Source: Rhizophagus sp. LPA8_4_AMF
Lineage: Eukaryota; Glomeromycota; Glomeromycetes; Glomerales; Glomeraceae
DNA: 20,948 nucleotides
Direction: 5' to 3'
Assembly: GCA_021464525.1 (NCBI GenBank)
Contig: JADRCO010001250.1
Coordinates: 1-20,948 of the forward strand
Numbering within the stretch: the stretch's first letter is position 1; each line of letters begins with the position of its first letter. Under the pieces are notes generated by a model. It searched no databases, was not told the origin of the DNA, and was given only the letters and a program-made list of their open reading frames with translations. Of the stretch, positions 1 through 10,288 are shown in pieces. Made by a program: the position numbers and the translations under genes.

Positions 1-110
1 CGGTCGGTCAAACGGTCAGCCATAGCGGTCGGTCAGAACGGTCGGTCGGTCAAAGGTTCTTGACCGGTTATGACCGACCGATGACCGACCATGACCGACC
101 GTTGCCATCC
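1..110. repeat. GC-rich fold-back repeat of a 10-bp unit
   Basis: The left part repeats CGGTCGGTCA-like units and the right part repeats the reverse complement TGACCGACCG. The centre is a hairpin, GGTCAA (48-53), loop AGGTTC, TTGACC (60-65). The whole stretch can therefore fold back on itself. It is strikingly GC-rich in a very AT-rich window and is cut by the window edge, so its true left end is unknown. It could be the end of a DNA transposon or a satellite-like fold-back element; no coding capacity is seen. Confidence 0.75.
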
Positions 111-855
111 CTATTCCAAACTCTATTCTTTTTCCGTTGTTTTGTGTTTATGTATGTTTTTTTTTTAGCTTTTTAGTTATTCGCAGTAGAATAGATATAG
201 ATATAGATCACATTAGTTTCTAAAAAAATTTTTTTTTTTTTGATTTAATAAGATAATGGTTGTAATAGATTTTGTAATAAGCTAATGCAAACGTATTCAG
301 AGTAGATATAGTATACATCGCTAGGAAGAGGAACCTTTTGTTTTAAGTTACAATAAATTTAAGATGCAAGCATTCCATTAAAATGAGCTACTTGGGGTCG
401 TGACTAGTATTTTAGGAGGTGGGGGGCTAAACAAATATTATTGGTTAATACCTGGGGTTGAAACTAATGTTTAGTATATGTCATTGCCCTTATAAAATTC
501 TTGTTATGAGTTTCTAAACATTTATTGTATAAAAAAATATTTATTTAAATCTACAATCAATATTTTTTTACTATTTGATACTAAATATAAGAAAAAAAAA
601 ATAAAATGTAGATCAGTCACGTAAATTTAGTTCGGTCCATCACAGGATTCGGTAGTGAAGTCTGATCAAAGTTTAATTCTGTCTGCATCAAAATTCACAT
701 GACTGCGCTAAAAATTATACAAACCGAGAACTAGAGGCATGAAAAAATAAAAGAGAAAAATAAGAAAAATAACTAAAAAAAGGAGACTGTAGATTATATT
801 CCTATAGAATTAATAAAAGCAGTCCAACCCCAAGCATGAAGGTAGTTGGAACCAT
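111..855. other. Non-coding AT-rich stretch
   Basis: No ORF of note, RNA gene or transposon end was recognised. A short ATAGAT microsatellite lies at about 190-209, and several A or T homopolymers are present. Nothing here points to a gene. Confidence 0.5.
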
Positions 856-1080
856 TCACAATGAAATAAAATGGTCATGTATGACCGTTTGTAAAATTAA
901 CAAGCGAAAAGTGTGTTTGACATGAGCGTAATGTCGGGGAAAAGATGTCTCGAATGTTATATCTTGCATCGGAGCTTTGGCACGTGGACGTCGGTTCTGG
1001 CGCTTGGGGTAAGCAATTTTGTCTTTTTTGGAGATGCCAACGGACTTTTCCCAGGAGTTGAGCGAGTCAGTGTGAAACAA
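856..1080 (-). other. Weak unidentified ORF, possible exon or element fragment
   Basis: An open frame of 74 codons with an ATG at 1080 sits in a local patch of higher GC (about 930-1050). The peptide is basic in the middle (PKRQNRRPRAKAP) and has no domain I recognise. GC content and codon composition differ from the F-box genes, which is the only reason to mention it. It may be an exon of a gene with introns, a fragment of a mobile element's gene, or chance. The overlapping plus-strand ORF at 913-1104 is equally short, so strand is uncertain. Confidence 0.2.
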
Positions 1081-1104
1081 CCAAATTTCATGATATATAG
1101 CTGA

Positions 1105-4100
1105 TTAGATAGATTCCATTAAATTTAAAGTAACAGTTCGCAGTGCGTTAAATTTTTTAACGTAATCAGAATGAAGTCTGTAATAGAGGAAGTGATTAAG
1201 TGATGTATAATAAGATGTGATAGTGAACAAACAGGTTGAAAAAGATCTAATCTGATGATCTCTTCACAGAAGTAGGTCATTGTATTGTCGTCATAATGTT
1301 TTGTAATAGAATGTAATAACGTGGGTTGGTGACTCTTGAGGATATTATTGATGGTATCAATAAGCTCAGTACAGAAGCCTAAATGACGATTGGAATCATT
1401 CGTGGATTTGCAATGAGGCCGTTTGATACTGTCGTCAGGGCATAAATTCGGATAGTGTAATTTGAGAATATCTCCGCACGGTAAATTGTGATTCAGGCTT
1501 TTTGTTTTATAAGCATCGTTTTTAGTTTTATTACTAGGAAAACGGGAGCCGTTATAAGTCTGGAGCGATAAGTCTTTTCGTTAAAGAATTAATACATAGG
1601 AAAATATTTGAAGTACAAGATGTCTACAAAAGAGAATAAAATAAAATATGGTTAGAAATTGAAGTCAGTAAACGCTTTGTTAAAATTAATAATTAAAAAA
1701 TGTTTACCTTTGAAATGAGTCCGGATTTCGTAATAGGCGTCCCTAAAAAAAAGTATGGAACTGTTTTATATTAGTAAAATGTTTCGTTAAAGTAAATAAC
1801 TAAAAGAAGCCCTTCCCCTTACCGATTAAATTCATTAAATCGAGAAAAGATAAAAAACTTGCCATAAATGTCCTCTCTATTTAGAAAGAAGCGTTCCTAA
1901 AAGAAAGGGAAAAAATGAAGTTAGTATTGTTTCTTAACAGTAAATTTCAAATAACCACCTCTCACATACCGAGAAGTCCAAGAAGTCCGTCCAAAGCCGC
2001 CTAAAAATCTGCAACTAAAAAAGAAAAAAAACAAACAAAATGCTAGCAGACATTCCACTTTGTTATTAACATAAATATAAATCAGATGAAATACTAGTTA
2101 TTGTGATAGCTCAATGATAGTATACAAAAAATATGATTAGGTGTTTGTTTAGTATTTTAACTTGATGTTAAAACTTACTAAAATCACAAATTTAAATTAA
2201 TAAATTAATTTATGACCTATACTATTTGCAAATATATTTGATATTTGACCATTAACAAAAATATCAATCACCAACCAATTAGTCAATCCCGAATTATCAG
2301 CTTCGATCAAAATTAGAAAAATACGTAGAAATATCTTTTGGTATAGTTTTATATATGATGCATATTTTAATATTGAAAATTTTAGCAAGTATAATACTTA
2401 AACAACATTACACCAACTCAAAATACTAAAAAAATCAATAATGGTTTGGATTCAAATAATTATTAACAGGCAATTATTAGTAAGAACCATAAGAACAACA
2501 GTGGGTTGACCTTGAACCTAATAAAACGAGCTGGACATGGAAGCATTTTGTATTAAAACTGATGGACATGCTTATTGACGATATGAAGTATTAAAAAGTT
2601 GTAAAAGTGTTATGAAGTAATGAAATTATATCTGTATGTATAATACCCAAATCAGAACTTATAAATATCATTTAAATTCTGTTCATAAATGAAAAAAAGT
2701 TGGACAAACATTGTAATACATATTATTTAAATTAATATTTATGTAAATAGAAATATATTATTATTGTAGTAATTCTTTAGCAGTAATTAAGGATTGATAT
2801 TTTATAATTAAAAAGAAATTACATCAGACAATATCTAAAAATCAAGTATTAAGAAATGCTGAAGTTGGCTGACTAAATGGAAAAGGATTTTACGTATAAT
2901 TAGTAGTAAGTAGTAACTTGACCTTGTATGCCACATAAAAAAGATATTGGTTTTGGTTATCAAACTGAATTTCAGTCATTTCAGGCTATAAAGGAAATGA
3001 TATTTGGCTACATTGGAATTACATATCATTGGATTTAGAAAAATGTTGTATGATATATATTACTTTACATTGAGCCATTAAAATAAGTCATACTGGTAGT
3101 AATATTCGTCAAAGTAGCAGTTATCGATAATTGTAGAAATATGATAAAGTTAGTATACGTGAATAAAATATTGGAGATCATAGTGTACTGTACATACTTT
3201 GAAGCTTGTGTAATGAGGGGTTAGAAAATTTAAACTATATACTCAACAATTCATTAATTAATCTGATTTTCAATTCATCAAAACAAAATGAAGGATTAGA
3301 TAAACTTTCTTTAATTACTTGTCAAATTATTCATTAAAATATGATTTACATCAGAATAAGAGGAGGAAGATCAGTGTATATCTTGATTGTAGAGAATAGT
3401 TAATCAATGTCATGTGTCTTATACCTAGAAGGAATGGGATCTGTTAGTATAGATTGAAGTGATATAGTTGGAAAGAGCCGATTGGGTTCATTTCTATATA
3501 TCCTTGTTAATGGAACTTACAGTATATTACTCCAAATCAGCGAAAGTAAAGCTTCCTTTGGGCATTTTGGGTTGATGGTCAATGGAGATGAATTGCAGCC
3601 TTCTTTTGCTAAAATAACTGGAGTGTTGTTGAACATGATATAATTCGATCGAGAAGATTTGATTCTGAAAAGGACTATTTCTAGGTTTTTAAGTTCTTAT
3701 AGTGCTTCAATGTGAAATATGCAGTTAGCTGAGTCTATTATATTGTGAAACTACAAGTATTTGAATGTACGGTCAAAGCAGTCACGATTGCCATTGCTTC
3801 TGCGGTTCTACCTTGGTGGAAGAAGGTAAGAATACGGTGCTTCCTTTGGATGGTTGGATTGTATTCTGTTACAATCCATCCAAAACCCATTTTACCGAGA
3901 TTTTGTTGCAACCTGTTTAACTGTACATCCAGTATAAAAGCTAAGGGAGATGGCGTTGAGCAGATGAGATGTTATTGTTTTTAATTCTGAAATTATGTTT
4001 CAATAAAACATCTGTCTATATAAAAAGAGTAAGTGAGTTCTAAATTAATGTTGCTATTACAAGTTGCATAGTTTTCATCATTAGGTATGGTAGGAACTTG

Positions 4101-4329
4101 TTAATTCGGTGACGTGGGATGTGAAAATCTATAAATATTGTATGTTAATTTTTTCAAAGTTATAATAGATTTGGTAAGATATACTGGGTATTTGTGAGGT
4201 CATTTTTAGTTCTTTGGATAAATAGAGAGAATTTTACTAATAGTTAGTACTTAATAATATAGGAATCTCGATCGCAATTACTGACTGCAGCTGATTGATA
4301 ACAATATTTTTTTTTTTAGATTAAATTAT
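1105..4329. other. Long stretch with no recognisable gene
   Basis: All frames are broken into short pieces. A 63-codon minus frame at 2197-2388 and a 79-codon plus frame at 3745-3984 have no recognisable domain. The latter contains a good splice-donor-like AGGTAAG at 3825-3831. A small hairpin, TGGATTGTA (3855-3863) against TACAATCCA (3870-3878), is visible. GC is slightly raised around 3470-3960, which could mark a decayed or intron-containing gene, but I cannot support a model. Confidence 0.4.
1521..1560. repeat. Dispersed repeat, copy 1 (TTACTAGGAAAACGG core)
   Basis: The block TTACTAGGAAAACGG followed by an inverted CCGTT and AAGTC recurs at the far end of the window (20799-20836) in the same orientation with only a few changes. 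The core AACGG-GAG-CCGTT is itself a small inverted repeat. Two copies about 19 kb apart suggest a dispersed element or the end of one. Neither copy lies next to a recognisable gene. Confidence 0.6.
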
Positions 4330-4464
4330 CTTTTAAAACGTTATCTTGAATTTAGATGAATAACAAAAGTCAGTATTTATATAATTATATTATTAATACA
4401 ATACATTGGTATATTATTAGTAAACTTTAATTTTATTCTTTAGATACTAAGTATATAGTGTTAC

Positions 4465-4474
4465 TTTATTTATT
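4465..4474 (-). terminator. Polyadenylation signal of the decayed F-box copy
   Basis: On the minus strand this reads AATAAATAAA, a standard poly(A) hexamer overlapping a second one, 45-54 bp past the ancestral stop at 4519. The same signal lies about 40 bp past the stop in both intact minus-strand copies, so it was inherited with the duplicon. Confidence 0.55.
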
Positions 4475-4518
4475 GCAATAATATAAAATAATCCAAAATT
4501 ACATACTATAGTATATAG

Positions 4519-6168
4519 TTAATCAGTTTCTTTTATAAAATCATAAACATCAAAGACAAATCTTTATATTTTAGAACTTGAATATCATATAAATTAAATT
4601 CCTTTACTTTGTCATTCATTGAAAACAAATCTTTTTCTTTAAAATTAACCGTTTCTTTAATAGCCAAATATTTAACTCGCTTCTTTTTCACAATATATTC
4701 TTTTATATATGGATAAATATCTTGACTTTCTTCTTCCTTTTTTCTATTAATCAACAATTTTTTAATAAAATTATCTTGAAAATTTTTTAAGAATACTTCT
4801 AAATCATTTGTATTAATACTAAGAATTAAATTCAAATATTCTAACCTAACAGGAAGAAGTTGTCCTAAATTTTGTAATATAATTGAACTACGATTATGAT
4901 AATTACTATCATTAGAGACATCAATTGAAAGATAATTAAGATTTTGTTTAATATTTTCAATTAAGTTGAATAATAAATAAATCTTTTTAATAGTATTCAA
5001 CCAAGCAGGGTCCAAAAATTTAATTTTACTACAAATACTTTATAATTGATTTTAGTAATTTTTGTGATGTATTGTAAACAAATCCAAGATTTTCTAAATA
5101 ATTAGCAGACTTTTGTATTAATGGCTCTAATAATGATTCATTCCTATTAAATCCAAAAATAAAGATTTCAATTTAAATGGTTTAATAATATTATTAATTT
5201 GTTGAATAAATTTATAATCTATACCACAACAATAAATAATATGCATTGATTCTAAACCATTCAAATAATTAAATACTTCACTTAAAACATCTATATTTTC
5301 AAAATCAACAAAAAAAAAATATAATTGAATTTAATGTATTTAAACAATTAGGATTTTTTAATAATAATAATACCAAATTGTCTAAGAATTGATTATTACA
5401 ATCAAATGAAATCTTATTAATTTTTTCTTGAGATTTAATTATTTGTAATGAATATTTTTCATGTATTGGATTAGAAAATTTAAAATAAAGTGATGAAATT
5501 GAATTGCAATAATTAGAACCGAGGAATCCAAAAAATTTTAGGATGTTATTATTTACCCGATCAAAATAAAGTGTCAAACTTTTAATATCATTAATGAAAT
5601 TCGGATTTTGTAAAATTAATTCAATAATCAAATCAAAATATATAATATCAGGATTTGTAAATATGTTAACTTCAAAATTATGCAAATTAACTTCGTTTTC
5701 AATGAATATTAGAAATAATGACCTAAATATTAATTTTGTAAAGTTTGACGGTAAATTGTTATTTCGTATGAAATAACTGGAATGCTGCCCTTTAGTTGTA
5801 AAAGTACTACAAACAGCTTTAGCCCATTTTTCAATAGATTTACGAACTTTATATGTATCTAAACGTTGAATGAATCTAGAATAATTAAATAATGTATTTG
5901 AAGTGAATAAATGACTATTAATACCATAAACATTTAATTTTTCTTTATCATTATCATTCAAATAATGCAAATAAATTTCAATAAAACGATAATTTTTAGG
6001 AAATTTAAATGAAAATGGATCTTCCCATAATAATGGAATTGCTAAACGGCACCATAATCTATTAACCAATACAAACGAATGTAAAGTTTTATAATCATAA
6101 TGAAAATATTGTATAATTTTGTCTATTAACTCAGGTAAATCTCCTGAAAATAACTTTGAACATGCCAT
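4519..6168 (-). pseudogene. Decayed F-box/leucine-rich protein gene
   Basis: The gene starts at ATG 6168 with MACSKLFSGDLPEL and an F-box at residues about 10-52, ending VNRLWCRLAIPLLWEDPF. It follows the intact paralogues for about 280 residues and then breaks. Comparison with the copies at 10736-12400 and 18676-20343 shows four indels: one extra base in a run of ten A (5310-5319), five extra bases at about 5121-5154, one extra base at about 5031-5036, and one missing base at about 4545-4558. The last brings a stop at 4533 instead of the ancestral one at 4519. Between the breaks the leucine-rich repeats and the KEYIVKKKRVKYLA tail motif are still readable. The promoter is kept. A truncated protein of 287 residues with an intact F-box could still be made. 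The A-run indel alone might be a sequencing error; the other three are unlikely to be. Confidence 0.85.
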
Positions 6169-6237
6169 ATTGCCAAACGAAAAGAAAGAGGAGAGAAAAG
6201 GGGATTTTAAAATTAAAAAGTTACGTCAATATGATAA

Positions 6238-6269
6238 TTTATTATATAATTTCGGAGCGGCAATTTCCG
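6238..6269 (-). promoter_or_regulatory. Conserved F-box promoter block, decayed copy
   Basis: In coding orientation this holds CGG-AATTG-CCG-like triplets, then CTCCGAAATTATATAATAAA with a TATA-like core, about 70-100 bp before the ATG. The two intact minus-strand genes carry the same block. Here the triplet spacing is six instead of five bases, because of one extra T. Confidence 0.55.
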
Positions 6270-6335
6270 CTTGTTACGCTTGCCACTATATTAAGAAAAT
6301 ATGTACGACAACTATCGGAACCTACAATCCGACAG

Positions 6336-6698
6336 GCTATATGTATTGTCTCGGTCTCACGTGCTAATTTTCGATAGGCTAATTAATGATAAGCGTCCAA
6401 GAAATTGCATAAAATAACTGTATAATCCTATTATTTAAACTTGATAAATTAAAAAGCTCCATTTAAATATAAATGTTATTTATTTATTTTTTTTTAAAAA
6501 AAAAATATCTTTTTATTGGCTTAAAATTCAAATATATCTTTAACCAAGTGTTCAAAATAAAATTTATTATTGAATGAGGAGCTAAAAAGGTCACATACTC
6601 TCAAGTATCCTCTCGGATTTTGAATAATAAAATTTGCTTTACTTTAAAATATATAATGATAAAGTTTGTAATTACTCAAAAATTTTTAAATTATATTA
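6336..6698. other. Intergenic AT-rich stretch
   Basis: No gene is seen. An imperfect short inverted repeat (about 6557-6580 against 6612-6643, AAATTTATTATT type) is present and could be a small hairpin element, but it is too AT-rich to be sure. Confidence 0.4.
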
Positions 6699-6842
6699 TT
6701 GTGCTTGTTTTGATAAATATCACGGATATTGCCCAATGCTACATTCTGATTGGACGGATTTAGCCACACGTAGCTAAATCCTATCCAATCATTCATTTCG
6801 CAATTGGACAATATCCGTGATATTAATCGACACAAAGCACAA
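6699..6842. mobile_element. Fold-back MITE with TA target-site ends
   Basis: A 144-bp near-complete inverted repeat. The left end TTGTGCTT and the right end AAGCACAA are flanked by TA on both sides (6697-6698 and 6843-6844). Inside, AATATCACGGATATTG-CCAAT on the left mirrors ATTGGACAATATCCGTGATATT on the right, with a few mismatches and small gaps, meeting at a short centre near TAGCCACACGTAGCTA (6771-6786). It is non-coding. TA duplication and size fit a Tc1/mariner-type MITE by family rules; no transposase is in the window. It lies between two F-box copies transcribed away from each other. Confidence 0.7.
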
Positions 6843-7079
6843 TAATTTATAAATATAGAATTCAATCATACAAAATGTAACGCAATTGAAATTAAGCGAA
6901 TAATCTTTAATTCTGCAGATCGACAGATACCGGGACCAATGAACTTAGTTAATCAAATATGTACATTGAAAGAAAATTCTGATTTATATTTAGGAAAATT
7001 AGATATTATACAATACTAATAGATGGTATACAGTTTTTGTTTATTGTCAGGAGTTTACTATAGCTAATACTAATTAGCC

Positions 7080-7555
7080 TCAAAATTGTAAAATTTAATA
7101 AAATTTTCCCAATAAATTTTCTAATAAAAAAATTTACGGTATAATTATTATCCGAAGAGTATCCGTCGTACGAAATTTTTTATAAATGTTTCTTTCTCCA
7201 AAATTTTAACACTCTCATTCAACCTAATAAAATATGTCTCACAAATATTATCAAGAAGTCGACAATGACGAAATTCTTTATTGAAAAAAAAAAAATTTCG
7301 AGCCAAAATTTTCAACACCCTATTAAAAAAAATTGTTTTCAATAGAATTTTCTATTAAAAGACTAAATGAAATTCTCCATAAAAAAAAAGACCATCTATA
7401 AAAAAACTTTTCAACCAACAAAATTATAAAAAAAAACTTCTCTATTATAAACTTCCTATTAAAAAAAAACTTCTCTAACAAAATTCTCTAACAAAAATTC
7501 TCAAAAGAAATTCTTTATCAAGAAAAACTCCCTCCTATTGAATTACTGGGAACTA
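7080..7555. repeat. A-rich degenerate tandem-like repeat
   Basis: A strongly strand-biased purine/pyrimidine stretch in which variants of AAATTCTCTAACAAA and AAAAAACTTCTCTATTA return irregularly, best seen at 7360-7550. It looks like an old, degenerated simple repeat. The 64-codon minus frame inside (7148-7342) is low-complexity and is not believed to be a gene. Confidence 0.5.
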
Positions 7556-7575
7556 AAAATAAAATTACCGTCTAA

Positions 7576-7632
7576 AAATTACATTAGTAATCAACATGGT
7601 ACAATGTACCATGTTGATTACTAATGTAATTT
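7576..7632. repeat. 57-bp near-perfect palindrome
   Basis: Arms of 28 bp (7576-7603 and 7605-7632) are exact reverse complements around a single central A at 7604. An outer pair, CGTCTAAAAATT (about 7569-7580) against AATTTTAGGCG (about 7644-7654), is also complementary with mismatches, and ends in a second GGTACATGG (7633-7641). Perfect arms in an otherwise decayed region suggest a recent origin, such as a young MITE or a hairpin-mediated rearrangement. It is about 390 bp before the F-box gene at 8019. Confidence 0.8.
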
Positions 7633-7915
7633 GGTACATGGTTAATTTTAGGCGAAGATGAATCACGTGCCATGCAATTCAAAATTACTAAATATAACGG
7701 TCACACAATCTTTTTTTTAATTATATAGCTCATTTAATTACTAATGTTTATATACAGTAATTTGTCCAAAGTACTTAAACTTTGCTTTATTAGAACAAAA
7801 ATGCAAAATAGTAATCACGCTTGATTGAGTCACAAGGATTTCGAGTTTATTTAAATTAGGATTAGATAGCTGTGGTTATTTAATACATTACGTTATACTA
7901 ATTATAGAAATGTTA

Positions 7916-7928
7916 TGATCAGCTGATC
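7916..7928 (+). promoter_or_regulatory. GATCAGCTGATC palindrome upstream of F-box gene
   Basis: A perfect 12-bp palindrome (7917-7928) with an E-box-like CAGCTG core lies about 90 bp before the ATG at 8019. The 12-mer TGATCAGCTGAT also occurs upstream of the minus-strand gene starting at 20343. The promoter further holds ACTCCGAAAATTATT (about 7959-7973), resembling the CTCCGAAAT block of the other copies. A role as a transcription-factor site is inference. Confidence 0.4.
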
Positions 7929-8018
7929 CGTTGTGTCCAAATATCGGTGAATAAAAACTCCGAAAATTATTTGAAAATTTTTATACCATAACAATTCACC
8001 CTTTCCTTCTTTTTCAAT

Positions 8019-9623
8019 ATGACATGTTCAAAAATATTTTCAGGAGATCTACCTGAATTAACAAATGAAATTATACAATATTTTCGGAATGATTATTCAA
8101 CATTATATTCATGTATTTTAGTTAATAGATTATGGTGTCGTTTGGCAATTCCATTATTGTGGGAGGACCCGTTCTCAAAAGGGTATCCTAAAAATTACCA
8201 CTTTATCGATATTTACTTACACAAATTAAATGATGATGACAAAATAAAATTAAATGAATACGGAATTATTACTGATTTATTTTCTTCAAATATATTATTT
8301 AATTATCCTAGTTATATTAAATGTTTAAACACATACAGAGTTCGTAGTACTATTGAAAATTGGGCTATAAATGCAACGATGGTTTCAAACTTTGACGAAG
8401 TTTTGAGATTGTCAAGTTATATTTTCATATCATTAATCAAGTTATTTATTGAAAATGAAGCTAATTTATATACTTTTGGGTTCAGACTTCTATATGATAA
8501 AGATTTAAGTAGTTATGTTTGTTTCAATACCGCTTTTCAATTAATCTTACAAAACCCCAATTTTATTTGTGATGTTAAAAATCTAAAAATTTTTTTAAAT
8601 AGTTATAATGATTTATCATTATTTATGAAATGCTTTTATACTAATTGCAGATCAGTATCATCACTTTATATTCATTCTTTAATAGATGAACCTGTTGAAA
8701 AAGGTTTATCCAAACTGATTAATTCACAACAAAACCTCAAAACAATTTATATTGATTGTAGTAATAATTCCTTAAAAAATTTTAAAATTTCTAATTGTTC
8801 AAATACCTTAAATACAATTATATTTCATAAGACTTATTTAGAGTATTTGGAAATTAATTTTAATGAGGTTTTTGAACAATTAAATGTTTTAGAATCTATT
8901 CATATTCTTTATTGTTATTCTTTAAGCTCTAACACTATTCAGCAAATTATTAATCTAACTAAACCATTTAAATTAAGATCTTTATTTATGGATAGAAGTT
9001 CTATATTACAAATTGATTTATTAAAATTATTATTACAAAAGTCTGGTAATTATTTAGAAAATATTGGATTTAAATCATCTATAAATAACAACTATAAATT
9101 ACAAGCATTTAAATTAGTCAAGATTCACTGTAATAAAATCAAATTTATAGATTTACAAGGATTTAATGATAAAAATATTTTTTCAGCATTTGATTTAATT
9201 GAAAGTATTCAACAAAATCTTAATTATCTTTCTATTTGTTTCTCCCAATTTGGTTATTATCAATCAGATGATCTTAGTTCACTTATGTTACAATATTTAG
9301 GACAAATTCTTCCTAATAGATTAGAATATTTAAGTTTGGATCTTAAAATCAATATAAATGATTTGGAAATATTTTTCAAAAATTCTCAAAATATTTTTAT
9401 TAGGAAGTTTTTAATCAGAGATAATATGTATCAAGAAAGTGAAAACTTATTATCTTGTATTAAGCAATATATTATGAAAGAAAAAAGGGTCGCATATTTA
9501 GCTACGGATAGTATTCCTATTTGTGCTAATATAGTAGAAGAGTTTAAAGTTTATGGTATTCAAGTTACAAGTTATGATCAATTATACATTCAAGTTTGTG
9601 ATTTTATAAATGAATTGTGTTAG
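8019..9623 (+). CDS. F-box protein with leucine-rich tail (intact, divergent copy)
   Basis: A complete intronless gene of 534 residues. The F-box is at residues about 10-52 (LPELTNEIIQYF ... VNRLWCRLAIPLLWEDPF), the part that in this family would bind Skp1 of an SCF ubiquitin ligase. After a linker, irregular leucine-rich repeats are visible at about 212-220, 240-246, 264-269, 289-297, 317-324, 345-351, 373-379, 401-407 and 435-441 (forms such as LNVLESIHILYC and RLEYLSLDL). The conserved tail motif IKQYIMKEKRVAYLA is at about 480-494. No signal peptide or membrane segment is seen, so a cytosolic or nuclear place is expected. The start is set by alignment of MTCSKIFSGDLPEL with MACSK in the other copies. 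It is the most divergent intact copy (MTCSK, KGYPKNYHFIDIYL) and the only intact one on the plus strand. The substrate is unknown. Confidence 0.9.
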   Translation: MTCSKIFSGDLPELTNEIIQYFRNDYSTLYSCILVNRLWCRLAIPLLWEDPFSKGYPKNYHFIDIYLHKLNDDDKIKLNEYGIITDLFSSNILFNYPSYIKCLNTYRVRSTIENWAINATMVSNFDEVLRLSSYIFISLIKLFIENEANLYTFGFRLLYDKDLSSYVCFNTAFQLILQNPNFICDVKNLKIFLNSYNDLSLFMKCFYTNCRSVSSLYIHSLIDEPVEKGLSKLINSQQNLKTIYIDCSNNSLKNFKISNCSNTLNTIIFHKTYLEYLEINFNEVFEQLNVLESIHILYCYSLSSNTIQQIINLTKPFKLRSLFMDRSSILQIDLLKLLLQKSGNYLENIGFKSSINNNYKLQAFKLVKIHCNKIKFIDLQGFNDKNIFSAFDLIESIQQNLNYLSICFSQFGYYQSDDLSSLMLQYLGQILPNRLEYLSLDLKININDLEIFFKNSQNIFIRKFLIRDNMYQESENLLSCIKQYIMKEKRVAYLATDSIPICANIVEEFKVYGIQVTSYDQLYIQVCDFINELC

Positions 9624-10259
9624 TTATATATAATTTAAATAATTAGTAAATGGAAGTGTTTGGTCCTCGTAACATAAAATTTTAGATACAAGCAAAAATT
9701 CATATGAAAATTTTTTTTTTTTATATAAAGTCGAACTGGCTGAGATATGAAAGCCAATTTCAGTTATTATTTGTGTTATCTAATTTTATGTAAAGAAAAA
9801 TAATTTTCTAAGATCATAAGAGTGATAGTAATTTATGTAAAACAAAAAAAAATTACGATTTTTCATATTATTAATTATTTTTATTCTAGTTAAAAATTAG
9901 TGAAAAGCTTTTTTAATAAACTAAATTTTATATTTAATATATTTCAATAAAGAAAAATTTGTAAAAATGGTTATCTAAATGGATTTTAAAATTATCCCAC
10001 GAGTCATCTGCAAATGATCTGCAGAAAATGGGAATCTGGCGTGGCCGCGTGGCGTCTGTGAGAAATTTATATTAAAAAAACAAACTATTTGAACCTTTGG
10101 AATAAATATTGTGTATTAAAATATGTTAGTGTTGAATAAAAGAGGATTACTTAAGGAATGAAAATCGGGTCTCGGAAAAGATTATTAATGATGGACATTT
10201 TATTGCACCGAAATCATATATTGAATTTTTTATAATTGACTTCCGGATCACAAATTAAA
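9624..10259. other. 3' flank and intergenic stretch
   Basis: An AATAAA-type signal (CAATAAAG) occurs only at about 9946-9953, some 320 bp after the stop, so the 3' end of the upstream gene is uncertain. A small GC-rich island with TGGCGTGGCCGCGTGGCG lies at about 10038-10055, next to a repeated ATCTGCA (about 10007-10023). No other gene is seen. Confidence 0.4.
9670..9793. repeat. Imperfect fold-back element, possible MITE
   Basis: TAACATAAAATTTTAGATA on the left mirrors TTATCTAATTTTATGTAA on the right, about 124 bp apart. A second inner pair is visible (AACTGGCT against AGCCAATT). It is non-coding. It resembles an old MITE inserted just after the F-box gene, but the arms are AT-rich and the match is imperfect. 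Confidence 0.4.
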
Positions 10260-10288
10260 TATTATTTAAGTATTGTACTTAAATAATA
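10260..10288. repeat. 13-bp stem hairpin
   Basis: TATTATTTAAGTA (10260-10272) is an exact reverse complement of TACTTAAATAATA (10276-10288) with a three-base loop TTG. It lies between two convergently transcribed F-box genes, but is far from either end, so a role as a terminator is not indicated. Confidence 0.5.

Larger units (their letters stand above)
4330..6335. repeat. F-box duplicon, copy A (decayed gene plus flanks)
   Basis: Similarity to the other minus-strand F-box copies extends beyond the coding region on both sides. On the 3' side, the stretch near 4340-4375 (ATCTTGAATTTAGATGAATA) matches about 18468-18505, and the polyadenylation region matches both intact genes. On the 5' side, the promoter and a GACAA-ATCGGAA block near 6305-6320 match 12597-12612 and 20555-20570. 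The unit copied is therefore gene plus about 150-250 bp of each flank. Boundaries are approximate, by eye. Confidence 0.65.

Noticed and set aside
1-110. CRISPR-like array
   Set aside because: The repeats have no regular unique spacers, units invert midway, and the context is eukaryotic.
913-1104. 63-codon plus-strand ORF
   Set aside because: Overlaps the equally short minus frame, has no recognisable domain, and nothing upstream supports a gene.
2197-2388. 63-codon minus-strand ORF
   Set aside because: AT-rich and rich in I, L, F and N; no domain and no paralogue in the window; expected by chance.
3745-3984. 79-codon plus-strand ORF with a splice-donor-like AAGGTAAG inside
   Set aside because: No recognisable protein, no supported acceptor or second exon; kept only as a remark in the gap entry.
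4533-5015. 160-codon ORF as a separate gene
   Set aside because: It begins with TTG inside the leucine-rich part of the decayed F-box gene, and the reading frame continues upstream; it is a piece of that pseudogene.
5594-5776. 60-codon plus-strand ORF
   Set aside because: Antisense shadow of the decayed F-box gene.
6119-6377. Two overlapping plus-strand ORFs
   Set aside because: They run antisense through the F-box start and its conserved promoter; shadows.
7148-7342. 64-codon minus-strand ORF
   Set aside because: Low-complexity translation of the A-rich degenerate repeat.
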